64,000 bases of DNA from positions 496,001-560,000 of the forward strand of contig JAQQWL010000018.1 in NCBI GenBank assembly GCA_038363925.1. The letters are read 5' to 3'. Under the pieces are notes generated by a model. It was not told where the DNA came from. It did not search any database and worked only from the letters and a program-made list of their open reading frames with translations. Shown piece after piece: positions 21,552-31,897 of the stretch. This DNA comes from Apiospora phragmitis. Taxonomy: Eukaryota > Ascomycota > Sordariomycetes > Amphisphaeriales > Apiosporaceae. Positions within the stretch are counted from its first letter, which is position 1; each line of letters opens with the position of its first letter. The translations under genes were made by a program, and so were the position numbers.

Positions 21552-22238
21552 AAGAAGTAGCACTTGTACAGTTGTCGGAATAGGTCTTCATCCTGCCATG
21601 ACTAAATCGAGAGCTTATCCCCGCAACTGCTGTGCTCGCTTCTTCCATGCTCTCGGAGCTTCGGCTCATGGTATCGGTCGTCAAGCGGTGCCGGCGCGTT
21701 AGGAAGAACAGTCCTTTTTGTGGCAGTTTCATGTTATCGGATACTTAGAACTTAGCCATTACATTTGTTCTCTGCCTACAATTGAACGAGAAGCCAAGCG
21801 ACTATAGACTACAGAGACTGACTACAGAGACAGTTGTCGTCTGACCTCCGCCAAGGTCATTAGACTCAGATAGACCGTTCCGGATGACTTCGAGTGTGAC
21901 GGCCCTCTGACAGTGGCAGTCAATCAACCTGATCATGGGTAAACACGAAAGCAGGGGAAAAGTCGATTTGTCGTCCAGGCGGTTTGGAGCTCTGCCTGCA
22001 ATTGAACTAGAAGCCCGGCCCCATGTAGCACAGCCACTTTTTCTGTGGCTGACGTAGGAGCCACCCCCTTAACTCGCTTCTTCCACCGTTCAATATTCAT
22101 GCTCTTTTGGCACGTGAGCCGAACAACAATAGCTTTCATACAATGGTCACAGTCACAACAATCAACCTTCAATACAGGTAGTAGACCTTCATTTCTATAT
22201 TCTAACAGCTATTTTACCGCCAAGGCCGTAAGGTTTCT
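21552..22238 (+). repeat. 3' flank of gene B shared with 39.75-40.44 kb
   Basis: Starting CTTAAAGAAGTAGCACTTG, this 690-bp stretch is almost identical to the segment following the B copy at 39.76 kb. It ends with GGTTTCTTTCCC in both places. A piece of it also occurs inverted near 54850-54960. No gene is evident in it. At 22239 it abuts the middle of another B exon. Confidence 0.8.
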
Positions 22239-22715
22239 TTCCCAACCGACAGTGGAGCGGCAGCCCGCCCGTACCGAGCCTAGCTCCACGACGAACACTG
22301 CATCAACTGCAGCGACGAATGCAGGCGCCCGGCCAGCATCCACAAGATACCCCGACCACGATGCGATGGATGCGTCGCTGCGGAGAACTGTACGTTGGAA
22401 CAGCCGGGTGGCGGCTAGAACGCCCTTGGCGCCGATCATGTTGGCACAACCACGGCAATGCCCTCCCAGACCGGGGGAAAACGGCGCATAGCTGTCACAG
22501 ATCGTCCGCCAAGGAAGGGCTGTACAGAATGCGGCGAGGCACGCGCCAGACTACTCCAGTGACCACAGACACAAGCTGCAGCGGGGCACCCTGGCGAAGA
22601 AGATGGTGGGAATGATGGAGGACCTTCGGACGAGTCTCAGCGGTATGCAGTTCGGGCGAAGACGTGGCATATGTTCATACGGAAGACATCACAAGCGGCA
22701 GTTCTGTCTATGCTT
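22239..22715 (+). pseudogene. Gene B 3'-exon fragment, additional copy
   Basis: Immediately after the 3' flank of unit 1, the sequence resumes with the second exon of gene B (ERQPARTEPSSTTNTAST..., RTVRWNSRVAARTPLAPIM). It continues to the alternative 3' end with GTGAAGACGTGG-like sequence that is otherwise found only near 58.2 kb. The abrupt 5' boundary indicates recombination or insertion into an older B copy. Confidence 0.75.
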
Positions 22716-23032
22716 GTATTGAAGCACAGAAAGCGAACTAATTAACTTCGAGTCTGTAGATACCGAGGACAGCTACCTGGAGGAATCCGTGGGAATGTAT
22801 TTCTTACCATCCATCCTAGCGATGTTCTCCAAGGTATCTCGACTTGAATAGGAAGTGGGCTGTACATTCCCACACTAATTCTTCACACCAGAATCCTCGT
22901 GGAGACTAGGATCAGGGAGTCACGGGAGCAGAAGGGATAGCAGTTAGCGTTTAGAGAGTTTGCCAATGAATTGAACCTGAAAATATGCTGCAAGATAACC
23001 AGACAGAGCTGCCGCTTGTGATATCTTCGTAC
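22716..23032. other. No gene recognised
   Basis: This short, AT-leaning spacer separates the B-exon fragment from the end of the Spok-like gene. No conserved feature was identified. Confidence 0.4.
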
Positions 23033-25473
23033 TTATATCTGTCGCAAGCATATCATCTTGACTGCGTTCAAATCCTCGCGCATCTGCCGTTTATAAGGCA
23101 ACTCACGACCCATCTTTCCAACCCCGCTGTTTCTCGTCGGGAGCCTTCTCCTATTTGGCACCACCGACCCAAGAGGGGGCCGAGGACGCTCCATCAAAAC
23201 GGCCCTCTCGAAATCGCATATCCTAATTTGTCTAGTCTCTTAATTAATCAGCACATTAGGCGACCGGAGATCCTTGTGTGCAACCCCACAAGTGTGCAGG
23301 GCACGGATTGCGTGGATTAATTGACGGCTTAGATCGCCATCGTCGCCTGCAGTGCGCACCGAGTCCAAGCTAGCACCACCCCAAGACAGAAACATCATGT
23401 ATTGAACTCGGACGCGGAAGTCGTAGTAGTAAGTGCGTGATATTGTACGTAGGTCGATTGCCCCGAGAAAGATCGGCGTGACTCTACCCTGCAATGGCTG
23501 CAGGGCTTGGTAGACCTTTGCTTCGTGTTCGAGATCCTCGATGAATGCCGGCACCGTGCCCTTGCCAATAAAGGTGTACCCATATGCAAGAAGGGTCACC
23601 TTGAAGAGGACCCCACGAGCACCTCCCTTGTCGAGGCTCTCGATCCCGTCGTCAAGAGTGCGCTTGAGTTGGTCGCGGAGCAGTATCACAAATCTGGCAT
23701 GGCTAATGCGGTGGTGGAGACCATCCCCATCGTGTCGATGAGCGGCAACATTGGGGCAATTTTCATCAAGCCGCGTCTTCGTCTGTAGCGTCAAACCGCG
23801 CAGACATTCCTCCGTACAGTATCTATCGTTTTGCTGGCGACTGCGGTAGGCATCGTGACCCTCTTTCCGCGTGTGATTGGACAAGGCCCGCTGGGCCGCT
23901 TGAATCCGTCCGCTGCGTCTTGGCTCAAGCGGCGTGGGCGTCTCCTGCATTCGCCTCGTGCTCTCATCGTCGGATAACTCCGGCGAATGCGCTAGCACAC
24001 CAATCCTCATCACATTCCCGGGCGGTTTCCTTGGTTTCCTCTTCCGCGAAATACATGGCGATCGGTCAACATCGCTGTATGGGTCAGGCTCATAGGCGGG
24101 CGAGCTCGATGGTGCCTTCCGCTGATCGACTGGTATCGTCTTGAGTATGGTCTCGACATCTTCTGACCAGGTCTTTAGACTGGACATGACCGCTTCACGC
24201 TCGTCCTGGCGATGATACCGTCTACCTTGGGAGTAGTCCAGCGCTAGCAGACTGAAAGCAAGCATCTGGCTGACCGCCGTACAATAACGCGCATCACGCG
24301 GGTGCGCGACCACCTCCGCCCGCGGTTCGGCCAGATGGTACAATAGGGTCGTAGGGTCGGACCAGTCCACTTTCAAAAAAACAATCGCCTCCCCCGTGGT
24401 GACCAGGCCGTACTCCAATCCACCCTCAATCATGTAGTGGAACGTCTGCGTTATGGCAGCCGCGACGAGCCGTTCCGAATGGTATTGGAACAGAGCCTGG
24501 GGTCCGCTGCGGTTGGGATCGTGGCCCGATTCACGACCTCTTTGTATATATCCATCGAGCGAAGCCCTACGCGGAGATACTGGGGAGTGATCTTGTGAGG
24601 CGCTTTGTACTCGTTGATGTACAGCATTGTGCGCTGTGTAGAAGTCTCGCCCTCCTGCCTGTAAATGCAGATTTAATCGGGCCGGAGTCGAAGGCGTTCG
24701 AATCGAGGTTGGTCGGGGGTGCGTAGCCGTTGTGGTGTGGCAAGGCGGTCAACGACCTCTTCGGAGATGTCGCTAATAGCATTCGGGTGATTCTCAAACA
24801 CGATACCATCCCCAAGAGCAAAAGCCGCCCTGACCTCGGCGACAGATACGAGATGCTCGACAATCGATCGTACGGGATCCTCCACACTGATGTGCTGAAA
24901 GTATTCGAGATCTTTTTCGTTGGCAATCCGTTTTCGTGCTATCCTTTCTCCAAGCCCGTGCAAAAACGCCAGACTCTCGAAAGCTCTAGTTTCGGTCGGC
25001 CATAGTGAATAAAGGTCGCCGAACACCGTCCTTTGCTGGTCGATGAAGTCTGACCAAGGGATGAGGCGCGTCGGGCAATATTTGTTTTGGGGGTTCGTGG
25101 TTGGACCCTTCGATGTAAGACTTTTATCTGGCTCGACCTGGAATTTTGCGTAGACAAACTCGTGGCAGGCTTCGAGATATTCGGAGAGGGTCGTTAGGCG
25201 GTTAACCTTTTCTGCTTCTTCGGCGCGTTGTCGCTCCAGCTGGCGTTGCTGCTCTGCTTCTTCGGCGCGTTGGTCTGCTTCTTTGGCGCGTTGTTGCTCC
25301 AGCTGGCGTTGCTGCTCTGCTTCTTCGGCGCGTTGGTCTGCTTCTTTGGCGCGTTGTTGCTCCAGCTGGCGTTGCTGGTCTGCTTCTTCAGCGCGTTGGT
25401 CTGCTTCTTCGGCGCGACGCTCTAGCTCCTTCAAACATTTCAATAATGCGTCATTTTCCATCTTGGTATTCAC
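23033..25473 (-). pseudogene. Spok-like (spore-killer family) gene: coiled coil, nuclease-like and kinase-like domains; inactivated
   Basis: SPOK proteins of Podospora act as killer and antidote in one polypeptide and have an N-terminal coiled coil, a PD-(D/E)xK nuclease-like part, a Cys/His cluster and a C-terminal kinase fold. All four parts are recognisable here in that order: the heptad repeats (about residues 15-95), the LGDGI segment and E-Y-K triad, CTEECLRGL...CPN...H, then a kinase-like lobe with HKDL and a DF-type motif. Breaks: the ORF opens with GTG rather than ATG at the paralogue's start (the next ATG is at 25461), a TAA at codon 267 (24673-24675), a one-base frame change near 24500, and another TAA in the kinase loop near 23238-23242. 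The end of the frame is at 23033. CAA-to-TAA type stops fit RIP, but TAA cannot be repaired by one A-to-I edit. It is almost certainly non-functional. Confidence 0.8.
25215..25410 (-). repeat. 63-bp tandem repeat coding for three heptads of the Spok-like coiled coil
   Basis: About three near-identical 63-bp units lie in tandem inside the Spok-like gene. Each unit encodes 21 residues (QRQLEQQRAKEADQ plus RAEEAEQ), i.e. exactly three heptads, so gain or loss of a unit keeps both the frame and the coiled-coil register. The second Spok-like copy at 62.1 kb has far fewer units. Length change at this position is therefore a likely source of allelic difference in this gene family. Confidence 0.8.
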
Positions 25474-25735
25474 TCATCCATAGACTTCCTTGGTCACCAT
25501 GGTTGAACAGCGATAGTATGTAAAAGGGACGGTGTTGGATCATTCGCGGGTACAGTTTAAGGCTAAATGGCCCACTTTATGTTGTTCCCGGGAGATTAGC
25601 CCCGCAGCTCTAACACTAGTTGTTCGACCTCTCTTCCCAAGCTGTTGATCCGTGTCGTAGAAGTACCATTATCCCCCGGCCAGCTTTACCTGGGAGACCA
25701 ATAATTTCGACCATCATGCATCGACGTCAGTGCAA

Positions 25736-25865
25736 AGAACTACAGAAGCACTTCGGCAGCTACGACAGGCCCATACGTATTGGGAGCGGTGGAATGCGAG
25801 TCGCCGGCGAAGTCCAGCCATGGGGTCAGAACTCGTGCCAGCCGCGCTAGCATAACCTACCCCAG
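25736..25865 (-). repeat. Inverted fragment of repeat A (5' part)
   Basis: On the minus strand this matches the beginning of repeat A at 19070 (GGCTGGCACGAGTTCTGACC, then GGACTTCGCCGGCGACTCGC). It interrupts the 3' end of the broken gene that follows, and is one of several short A fragments scattered in the window. Confidence 0.75.
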
Positions 25866-25873
25866 TCCTCCAA

Positions 25874-26623
25874 CTAACATCGTTCTCCATCACGGTATCC
25901 CTCGGCCCATTGGAGATCAGTAGCGCTTTGGCGATCGTAGCATGCGGGTATGGACTTTGCCAATTCTGTCTCGAGAAGACTGCCATGCAGCCCAATCGCA
26001 TCGAAACGCCCAAGCGGTAGTACGATGAGTGCCTGCCAACCTTGTCCGCGCGAGCCAGAAGGCCAGTATCCAAGATACGGCTTCCCCTCGAGAGGATGTG
26101 TAATAAGTTCACCGCCATTCTCTTCAGACCACTCCGGTTCAGTACTCAACCTGGATGCATTGCCTAGCACCTCTTGTTCTCGCGGCGCTGGCTGTGGCTG
26201 AGAAATGATCTGGGATGGGGCCGGCGTTTTGCTCGACTCGGGTTTGATGGGTTTATAACCAGCGTCCAACGCTTGGGTAAACGCTGTGTTGTTCTGCTGG
26301 GCCTTCGTCGCGTCGCAATTTGATACGCGGAGTCCCATTGTCTGGATGGCCAAAGACCACGAATCGGCATCCTTCAAAGTGTTGATGTCTAGGTGTCTCT
26401 TGGGGCCCCGGTGCTCTGCCGCCCGCATATGTCTCGCAGTCCCATGGAGAGGGTTTTGATTGAAATGCAGCCCGTGATCGTCACACCGTAACAAGTACCA
26501 TCGATCGCTTCCTGCCAGGTATTGTATGATCATATGCTTGTGCAGTGCGAGTCCATCCTGGAACACTTCATCAAAATCGACGGTGTATGGTTCTTCAAAT
26601 ATGGCTGGTCTTCTACGAACCAC
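25874..26623 (-). pseudogene. Truncated uncharacterised fungal protein with a C/H-rich motif
   Basis: The frame contains RWYLLRCDDHGLHFNQNPL followed by HMRAAEH, a Cys/His arrangement that I associate with an uncharacterised fungal family, and later GKPYLGYWPSGSRGQGWQA plus LPLGRFDAIGLHGSLLE. The N terminus is not an ATG: the frame opens with GTG in sequence that belongs to the Fot1/pogo fragment. The C terminus ends in ERC at the edge of a repeat A fragment. It thus lies between two mobile sequences and has lost both ends. Function unknown. Confidence 0.6.
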
Positions 26624-27348
26624 ACTTCAGCCACGTGGTACAGGTTTTAGATGTAGGAGTCTTTGGACTACTCAAAAGAAAGCTGAAAGTCTTAGTCAGG
26701 GAGGGCCCAAACGCACGCCTTGGGCTTAAGCCTTCAAAGAAGGATATGCTTAACGCATATCGGCAGGCCAGGATTGACGTACTGACTCCTAACATCATCG
26801 GGAATGCCTGGAGAACCTCAGGGATATGGCCGCGGGATCGCGAAAAGCCTCTATCATCGAAATATGTCATCTTAGAGGACGTAGGTGTCGCCCGGGGGCG
26901 CTTAGATGCACCAGCAGTGTTTATAAGAGACTCGACCCCCGACCTTTTAACCGAGGTAGCCTCAACGCCTATTAAAACACCCTCTGGAGGCCAGGAATTA
27001 CGCAGGAGTATTCGAAAGCTGGCTACCAATGACCCTACCTTCAACTTTCCCTCGCAACGCCTGTTTACTAGGAAGGCCAGCAAAGCCCTCGACCAGCAGG
27101 CTAGCAAAATCGCGGATCTCGAGGCTCGTATCGACTACTTAACCACCAAGCTAGAGAAGACTGCTAAGAAGGTCCGCCAGAAGGTAACCCTCACGCCCGG
27201 GCAACGATTCATTCGCATGGCTAATATTCGCCAGGCCAAGAGGCGACTTAGGGGTAGGGTCGTATATGAAGACGAAGCCAGCGACCAGGACGTACCGGAA
27301 AGGGAAATCACAGATAAAGAAGACTGTATTCAGGTAGCTAATGTCTAA
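26612..27348 (+). mobile_element. Fot1/pogo-type (Tc1/mariner) transposase C-terminal fragment
   Basis: The plus frame reads LDVGVFGLLKRKLK, the part of pogo-like DDE transposases that follows the second catalytic Asp, then MLNAYRQARIDVLTPNIIGNAW and GIWPRDREKPLSS. The 3' half is a Lys/Arg-rich coiled-coil-like tail (ADLEARIDYLTTKLEKTAKK). The DNA-binding and main catalytic parts are absent. The stop at 27346-27348 seems original; the 5' boundary is at about 26612, inside sequence shared with the broken gene upstream. No terminal inverted repeat was identified. Confidence 0.85.
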
Positions 27349-27600
27349 TCAACGTTATAATAGCTAATGCGTAGCTCAATCTTGATGTTTGCAGAAATAA
27401 TGACTTTAATTGAATGGGGGTCGCTTTTTAAAGGGGTGGGCCGCAATCTTTGATGGCGATAATAGTTTACTCACATTTAGTCATACGGCGAAGAAGGATG
27501 GCTTTTCAGCGGGTGCTTAGATTTAAACGGTTTCCTGTAGAAATACATCGAGTGGCAAGTACTTCATTTATTTGCAAAGAACAGAAATACCATACCAACC

Positions 27601-28161
27601 TCAGTGGCCAACGATCAACCATCGACAACTAGCCTTTGCCATCCCGGAGAAGACACTCGAACGCCACAATAAATAGTCCCCTTGTGGGCCGCGAGGCACT
27701 AACGGCCTCCATATCAACAGGGGCGAATCGGAGGACGGCTCGGCCCGTCCTCGGTATCCACTACCCTGCTTTTCCTCAGGAATGAAGGGTCCAGAAACCA
27801 TCGGCCGCGAATGAGAAGTGCGGCCAAGGGAAGACAAATTATCCGGGCTCCGTATCTTCTCGTTTCCTTTCCGTGCCCGGAGTAACTTTCTGCGCCTCTT
27901 TCTTTTTGTCTTGGTTACAATAGGGGGAGTCCAAGTTATTGACGTGTCAAATGTAGATATACGGTCGGAAACCCGAACCCGGTTTGGCGGAGATCCCCCC
28001 CGACTGTGGAGCAACTGATCTGCAAAAGCCCCATCTACTTGACGTCCCTCCTTTCTCACTTGCTCGTTGACTATTTGGGCGGGATCAGTAACAAGTATCT
28101 GCTGCTTACAACCGCTGTTTATGACAATTTCCGCTTGTATTGGTGCTAGGTAGGTTTTCAT
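27601..28161 (-). CDS. Hypothetical protein in duplicated segment, copy 1
   Basis: From an ATG at 28161 the frame begins MKTYLAPIQAEIVINSGCKQQ and contains DPAQIVNEQVRKEGRQVDG, closely matched by a frame in the second copy of the segment (42234-42479). The first 50 residues are conserved between the copies; further downstream the copies diverge and the second copy has a one-base change in a C run. The 3' half of this frame (many Lys/Arg) may therefore be non-coding or spliced. No domain is recognised. Confidence 0.35.
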   Translation of the reverse strand: MKTYLAPIQAEIVINSGCKQQILVTDPAQIVNEQVRKEGRQVDGAFADQLLHSRGGSPPNRVRVSDRISTFDTSITWTPPIVTKTKRKRRRKLLRARKGNEKIRSPDNLSSLGRTSHSRPMVSGPFIPEEKQGSGYRGRAEPSSDSPLLIWRPLVPRGPQGDYLLWRSSVFSGMAKASCRWLIVGH

Positions 28162-29003
28162 GGTGACTCCCACGATGGAGTGATCGCTCCGGGGCCAGAA
28201 GCATGGCGATCTGTTCAGTAGGACCGCCACCCGCTGTGGCACCTTTAGCTATCCAGAGCGTAGCCCAGTGTCCAGAGCCACGTTCGAGCAGACAACCCCT
28301 GGTTCTGGTGACTAGCCACTTCGGCTTGCCCGTAGCGTTGTAACTAGAACCTGATAAAGCAAGAACTCCTCACGAACATATCCATCAAGTTCAGCTGGTG
28401 TGGATAATCGAGAGAGCTGTAGTACTCCTGTGCCATTAGGTACAAATCACTGAACTCCATAGCTGTATCCTCGTGCTGTATGTCTTCATCCTCAAACTGG
28501 CACAGTAGTGCTTCGAACTTTGTTAGGACGTCGGAGATGCCTTGTAAAAAGTCAACGACTATACACCCATGTTCAGGCAAGTAACGCACTATGGGATGAC
28601 ATTTCGGATGATTGGTTTCTGGGCTGACTCGAAAATAGACCAGTTCCTTGCAGTGCAGCAGTGGCGCTATGAGTTGCAAACCTGTTTGTGTTCAATTTAT
28701 TGTGCGCGTGGCTAAAAAGATGAAAGAACGAAAGAAAAAAATTAATCAAGATTGGTCCAGGAAGGTATCACTGGCTTATATACTCTCGCGGACTCTCGGA
28801 TTTCTGGGGTTGGAGCTTGGGGTTGTATACGAGCTCGCTTCTTCATACTTGGCTTGACTACGATGGGGCGTGGCATGATATCACTCGCTAGTTGACAGCC
28901 ATCCATTTGTGAGAGCCCGAGCGAGACGAACCACTGCAGTATTAGATGTCTTCACCCGCGCCAAGGGTATAGTTTACTAACGATGAGCCTTCTCTTCAGA
29001 CCA
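27731..29003. repeat. Segmental duplication, copy 1 (partner 42113-43306)
   Basis: About 1.27 kb here matches about 1.19 kb at 42.1 kb in the same orientation, including two minus-strand frames, their promoter with a TATA box, and the CGTGGCATGATATCACTCGC tract near 28868. The main length difference is a deletion of roughly 90 bp near the left end of the second copy. Divergence is clearly more than a few percent, so the duplication is not recent. Confidence 0.85.
28245..28679 (-). CDS. Conserved small hypothetical protein, copy 1 (spliced)
   Basis: The main exon encodes ...NHPKCHPIVRYLPEHGCIVVDF... through DYPHQLNLMDMF. A 69-bp intron (28305-28373, donor GTGAGG, acceptor CACCAG) is proposed, followed by NQGLSARTWLWTLGYALDS and a stop at 28245. 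The second copy (42562-42963) differs almost only at third codon positions in the late exon-1 part and in exon 2, while the four differences inside the proposed intron do not follow codon positions. This pattern supports both the intron and selection on the protein. The 5' end is unsolved: the frame has no ATG before mid-exon, so an upstream exon is likely. A TATA element lies at 28775-28782. Function unknown; probably acidic and helical. Confidence 0.55.
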
Positions 29004-29613
29004 CCAAACCGCTTTTGAATGATATCCTCGCCTCTCGAGGATGACTATTGACTTCCTTACATGCTATACCCACCCACGTGTACATCCACCGGCGAAATGG
29101 CTCAGTGCATGTACATCCACTTATATATAGCTTTATTACTAATTCACCCACCCATTTAAGCCTTCCGATGGATGGATGGATGGCGAGCCTTGATGAAGGC
29201 TATTCAAAAGAGGTTGCTGTGGCGGACATGGCCGCTTCCGCCCCATCAGGAGAACGACAGCTCGCCATAGACACTTGTTGTGCGTTTGGAGGTTTGGAGG
29301 AAGAAAGATCTGATATAAAGACCGTGACGTCGATCTAGAGGAATTGATAAAATACCCATCACGTGAGGTGACGGATGATGCCCACGAATGCGTCGCCATT
29401 GCCGCGATAGTAGATGACAAGAAAAGGCCATTGACCTAAGGAGATACTCCTCTTTCGTAACTCGCCTTATTTCTTAGTAAGCCCCAAACCATGGCCACAG
29501 TCTACTCAGAAAATACTGCACTAGACATCGCTGAACCCATTCTACTACACCCTGAAAGCCAAACCCGAGCCTACCTAACGTTGTTGTACGACGTCCATGT
29601 AGTACTCCGCTCG
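29004..29613. other. No gene recognised; short GGAT repeat
   Basis: A (GGAT)4-like microsatellite lies at about 29168-29183. Several short frames overlap on both strands without features supporting any of them. Confidence 0.4.
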
Positions 29614-30042
29614 TCATTCCACTCTGCCACTATCCTCTGCCTCCCACTGCGCATTGGCCTTTTCGATCTTCTCATTGCATTTCCGCACAGTCGTTGACAG
29701 CCCGTCGATATGATACCGCAGTACGGCTAGCAGCGGAGTGACCTCTCTGCTCAGCCCTCGGAAGTACAATGCCTCTTGCCGTAGTCTCCCGTTCTCCCGT
29801 GATAGCTCCACCAGGCGGTCATGTTCGGTCGTAGGTGTCTTCAAGCTCTGCAGGTGATCGGGGTGCATGTTGGAAGCCGTTGTCATGCCCCCAAGTCTGT
29901 GGATCTCAATGTCGACTAGGGTCGGGGAGTATGGAGGCTTCTGTGACTGATGTTTATGAGGTCTTTCTACCATCTCTCTGGAGGCAGTGAACGAAATGGG
30001 GTCAATCTCTACAGTCTCGAATAATTGTAGCAGTAAAATCAT
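29614..30042 (-). CDS. Hypothetical coiled-coil protein
   Basis: An intact 142-residue frame starts at an ATG. Residues about 70-138 (HDRLVELSRENGRLRQEAL, then VRKCNEKIEKANAQWEAE) are strongly helical with heptad-like hydrophobics, consistent with a dimeric coiled coil. The N-terminal half is Pro/His/Thr-rich and likely disordered. No DNA-binding basic region, signal peptide or enzyme motif is seen. The family is unknown. It lies about 780 bp from the cyclin gene with no sign of shared regulation. Confidence 0.5.
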   Translation of the reverse strand: MILLLQLFETVEIDPISFTASREMVERPHKHQSQKPPYSPTLVDIEIHRLGGMTTASNMHPDHLQSLKTPTTEHDRLVELSRENGRLRQEALYFRGLSREVTPLLAVLRYHIDGLSTTVRKCNEKIEKANAQWEAEDSGRVE

Positions 30043-30818
30043 GATTTCGATGAGAGCTGCAATGCATCCTATATACGGCGCAGCTTCGTCCTGTCAGGTT
30101 GGAGATAGTTGAAAAGCGCCTGTTTTGAACGCCTGCCGCCAGAGCCAGCTCAGAACCGAGGATACTACGAAGGGGTATTTTTGAATAAGAGTTGCTACAG
30201 TACCGTAGCCGTTCGGTTTCTCGAGCCGGATCGCCTCCTATTTTGTTTCTCAAGCCTCGCCGCTCCCATTGGGGCTCTACGGCTAAACTTTATCTCCCGT
30301 CGTGTATCCGTAATTGCTCGTCGAATTCGATCTTCAAGAGCTGTCTATCAATCGAGCAGGCATTTGCGCCGGATAAAACACACCAACTCAATATGATCGT
30401 GCCAGATCACGCTACGTGTGTGTGTTTGTGGTCCCAATAGCGGCTTCATTCGGCTCTCCAGGACAGAAGTCAGCCATGGAAGATAGTGTCCCCTTAGTCC
30501 ATATTCATGGGCGCAGGGACTTGGGCGTGGGCTACCTGAGGGAGGCCGCTTCGTATAGATGTTCGGGGTATCAAATTATACAGACACACAGGAGAAATGG
30601 CATGACTGGGTGCAAGCCAGGCTAGTCAAATAGAAGAGAGTCATTCTATTGAACACAGTCAAAGAGGATGATGCTAGATTATGCTCTTGAGGCACGCTCA
30701 CCTCAGCCTCATATTGGTCTTGATTCCTTCTGTTCCCAAGCCGAGTATCGGCGCACTCGCAGTTCTACTGGGTCCATCATTCTTTCTCGTGTTTCAACTA
30801 TGCCACTAGCTATGAATA
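30043..30818. other. No gene recognised
   Basis: Contains only short unsupported frames on both strands. It probably includes the 5' region of the coiled-coil gene and the 3' flank of the cyclin gene. Confidence 0.4.
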
Positions 30819-31478
30819 TCAGCCCAGCTGTGAACACTGATGTACCGAATCTGGTAGTTTGTTCTCACCTGGGCTCAAGGATGTCATCTGAACGCGGAAG
30901 AAGTCATCTTCAGTGACGACTAGCCGCCATTCGAGCAAGGACAACATCTCGGCCTCCATCAAGTTGACATCCGGTAGAGTGAACCGGAAGCGGACCGTTC
31001 CACAAGACCAACAACTGTATCTGGCCCACTTCTTGTTCTTCGGCGACCAATCGTATAGGTACTTATTCGCTACTATCAGCGCAGCTAGGAAGATACGGTA
31101 CGTTGTACATTTGAATTTCCGTGTCGCCAACCTGAGCTTGCCTTTCAAGCGGTGTAAATACTCCAAGGTAGCCAGCAATGTTAGAGGATTGGTGTTGGAG
31201 GTCTTCACCAGATGGGAAATGAAACGTTGAAGCAATAATGTCTCACTATCCACTGAACTATTGGAGGGGTCTCCAGCCCATCCTCGGCAACACCTGGAGG
31301 CTTGATGAATGCCAACTGCATCCGGCAATGTTACGTGGGAGAGGAGGTCGTGGGTAGTACGTGCTAAAATGGACGTCATGTCTTCAGTTATAGCGTCTAG
31401 GCTTAGTCGTGCAAACGCGGTCGTAGTCATGGCTCGTTTGGTACCTGATTGACATGAGGGATCCAACCCAGTTGCCAT
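30819..31478 (-). CDS. PHO80/PCL-like cyclin
   Basis: Cyclins of this group activate the Pho85-type cyclin-dependent kinase. The cyclin box reads LLLQRFISHLVKTSNTNPLT, LATLEYLHRLKGKLR, TYRIFLAALIVANKYLYDW and VNLMEAEMLSLLEWRLVVTE, with the alternation of helices expected. I start at the ATG at 31478 because the longer frame opens with GTG; that GTGAGT could also be an intron donor from an upstream exon. An insertion of about 12 residues (SCWSCGTVRFRF) lies between helix 3 and LPDVN and may be a small indel relative to normal family members. The C terminus ends soon after the box, so it is a minimal cyclin. The frame has no stops. Confidence 0.75.
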   Translation of the reverse strand: MATGLDPSCQSGTKRAMTTTAFARLSLDAITEDMTSILARTTHDLLSHVTLPDAVGIHQASRCCRGWAGDPSNSSVDSETLLLQRFISHLVKTSNTNPLTLLATLEYLHRLKGKLRLATRKFKCTTYRIFLAALIVANKYLYDWSPKNKKWARYSCWSCGTVRFRFTLPDVNLMEAEMLSLLEWRLVVTEDDFFRVQMTSLSPGENKLPDSVHQCSQLG

Positions 31479-31897
31479 GATTCTTACACTGCGACTTTCC
31501 TCACTCACCTAAGCCCTGAGGACGCAGATCTGACGAGATGCCCATCTATATGAGTTGGAAAACTGCAACTATACTATGGCGCTTTTTGGCAATTTTGAGA
31601 CAGGAGCCAACTTTTACCTAGGTCGACTTTTAGTGCTAGATGTGCCTACTGTGACCCGAATCGGATAGTTATAGTGTACACGGCAAAAGCCTATTCAGGC
31701 ATACGTCGTCAATAATGTCGCTACCCAGCTGGTGCTGTTACGCCATAACAGGACCAGGGGAGCGCAATCCACATAAAAGCGCCTTCCAGACACGGTTCTA
31801 CACAAGCTTTGCACTAGTACATACCGTACAGAACTATGGTCGCACATCGCAGCTTTTCGTCAGGATAGATTATATATGACAAAAGGAAGCATAAAAC
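31479..31897. other. Intergenic region between divergent cyclin and chromodomain genes
   Basis: About 420 bp separate two divergently transcribed regulatory genes and presumably hold both promoters. An A-rich stretch (ATATATGACAAAAGGAAGC) lies just before the chromodomain start codon. No repeat found elsewhere in the window was noticed here. Confidence 0.4.

Noticed and set aside
23033..25473. Stop codons in the Spok-like gene as editing sites
   Set aside because: They are TAA, which a single A-to-I change cannot turn into a sense codon, and a frameshift is also present.
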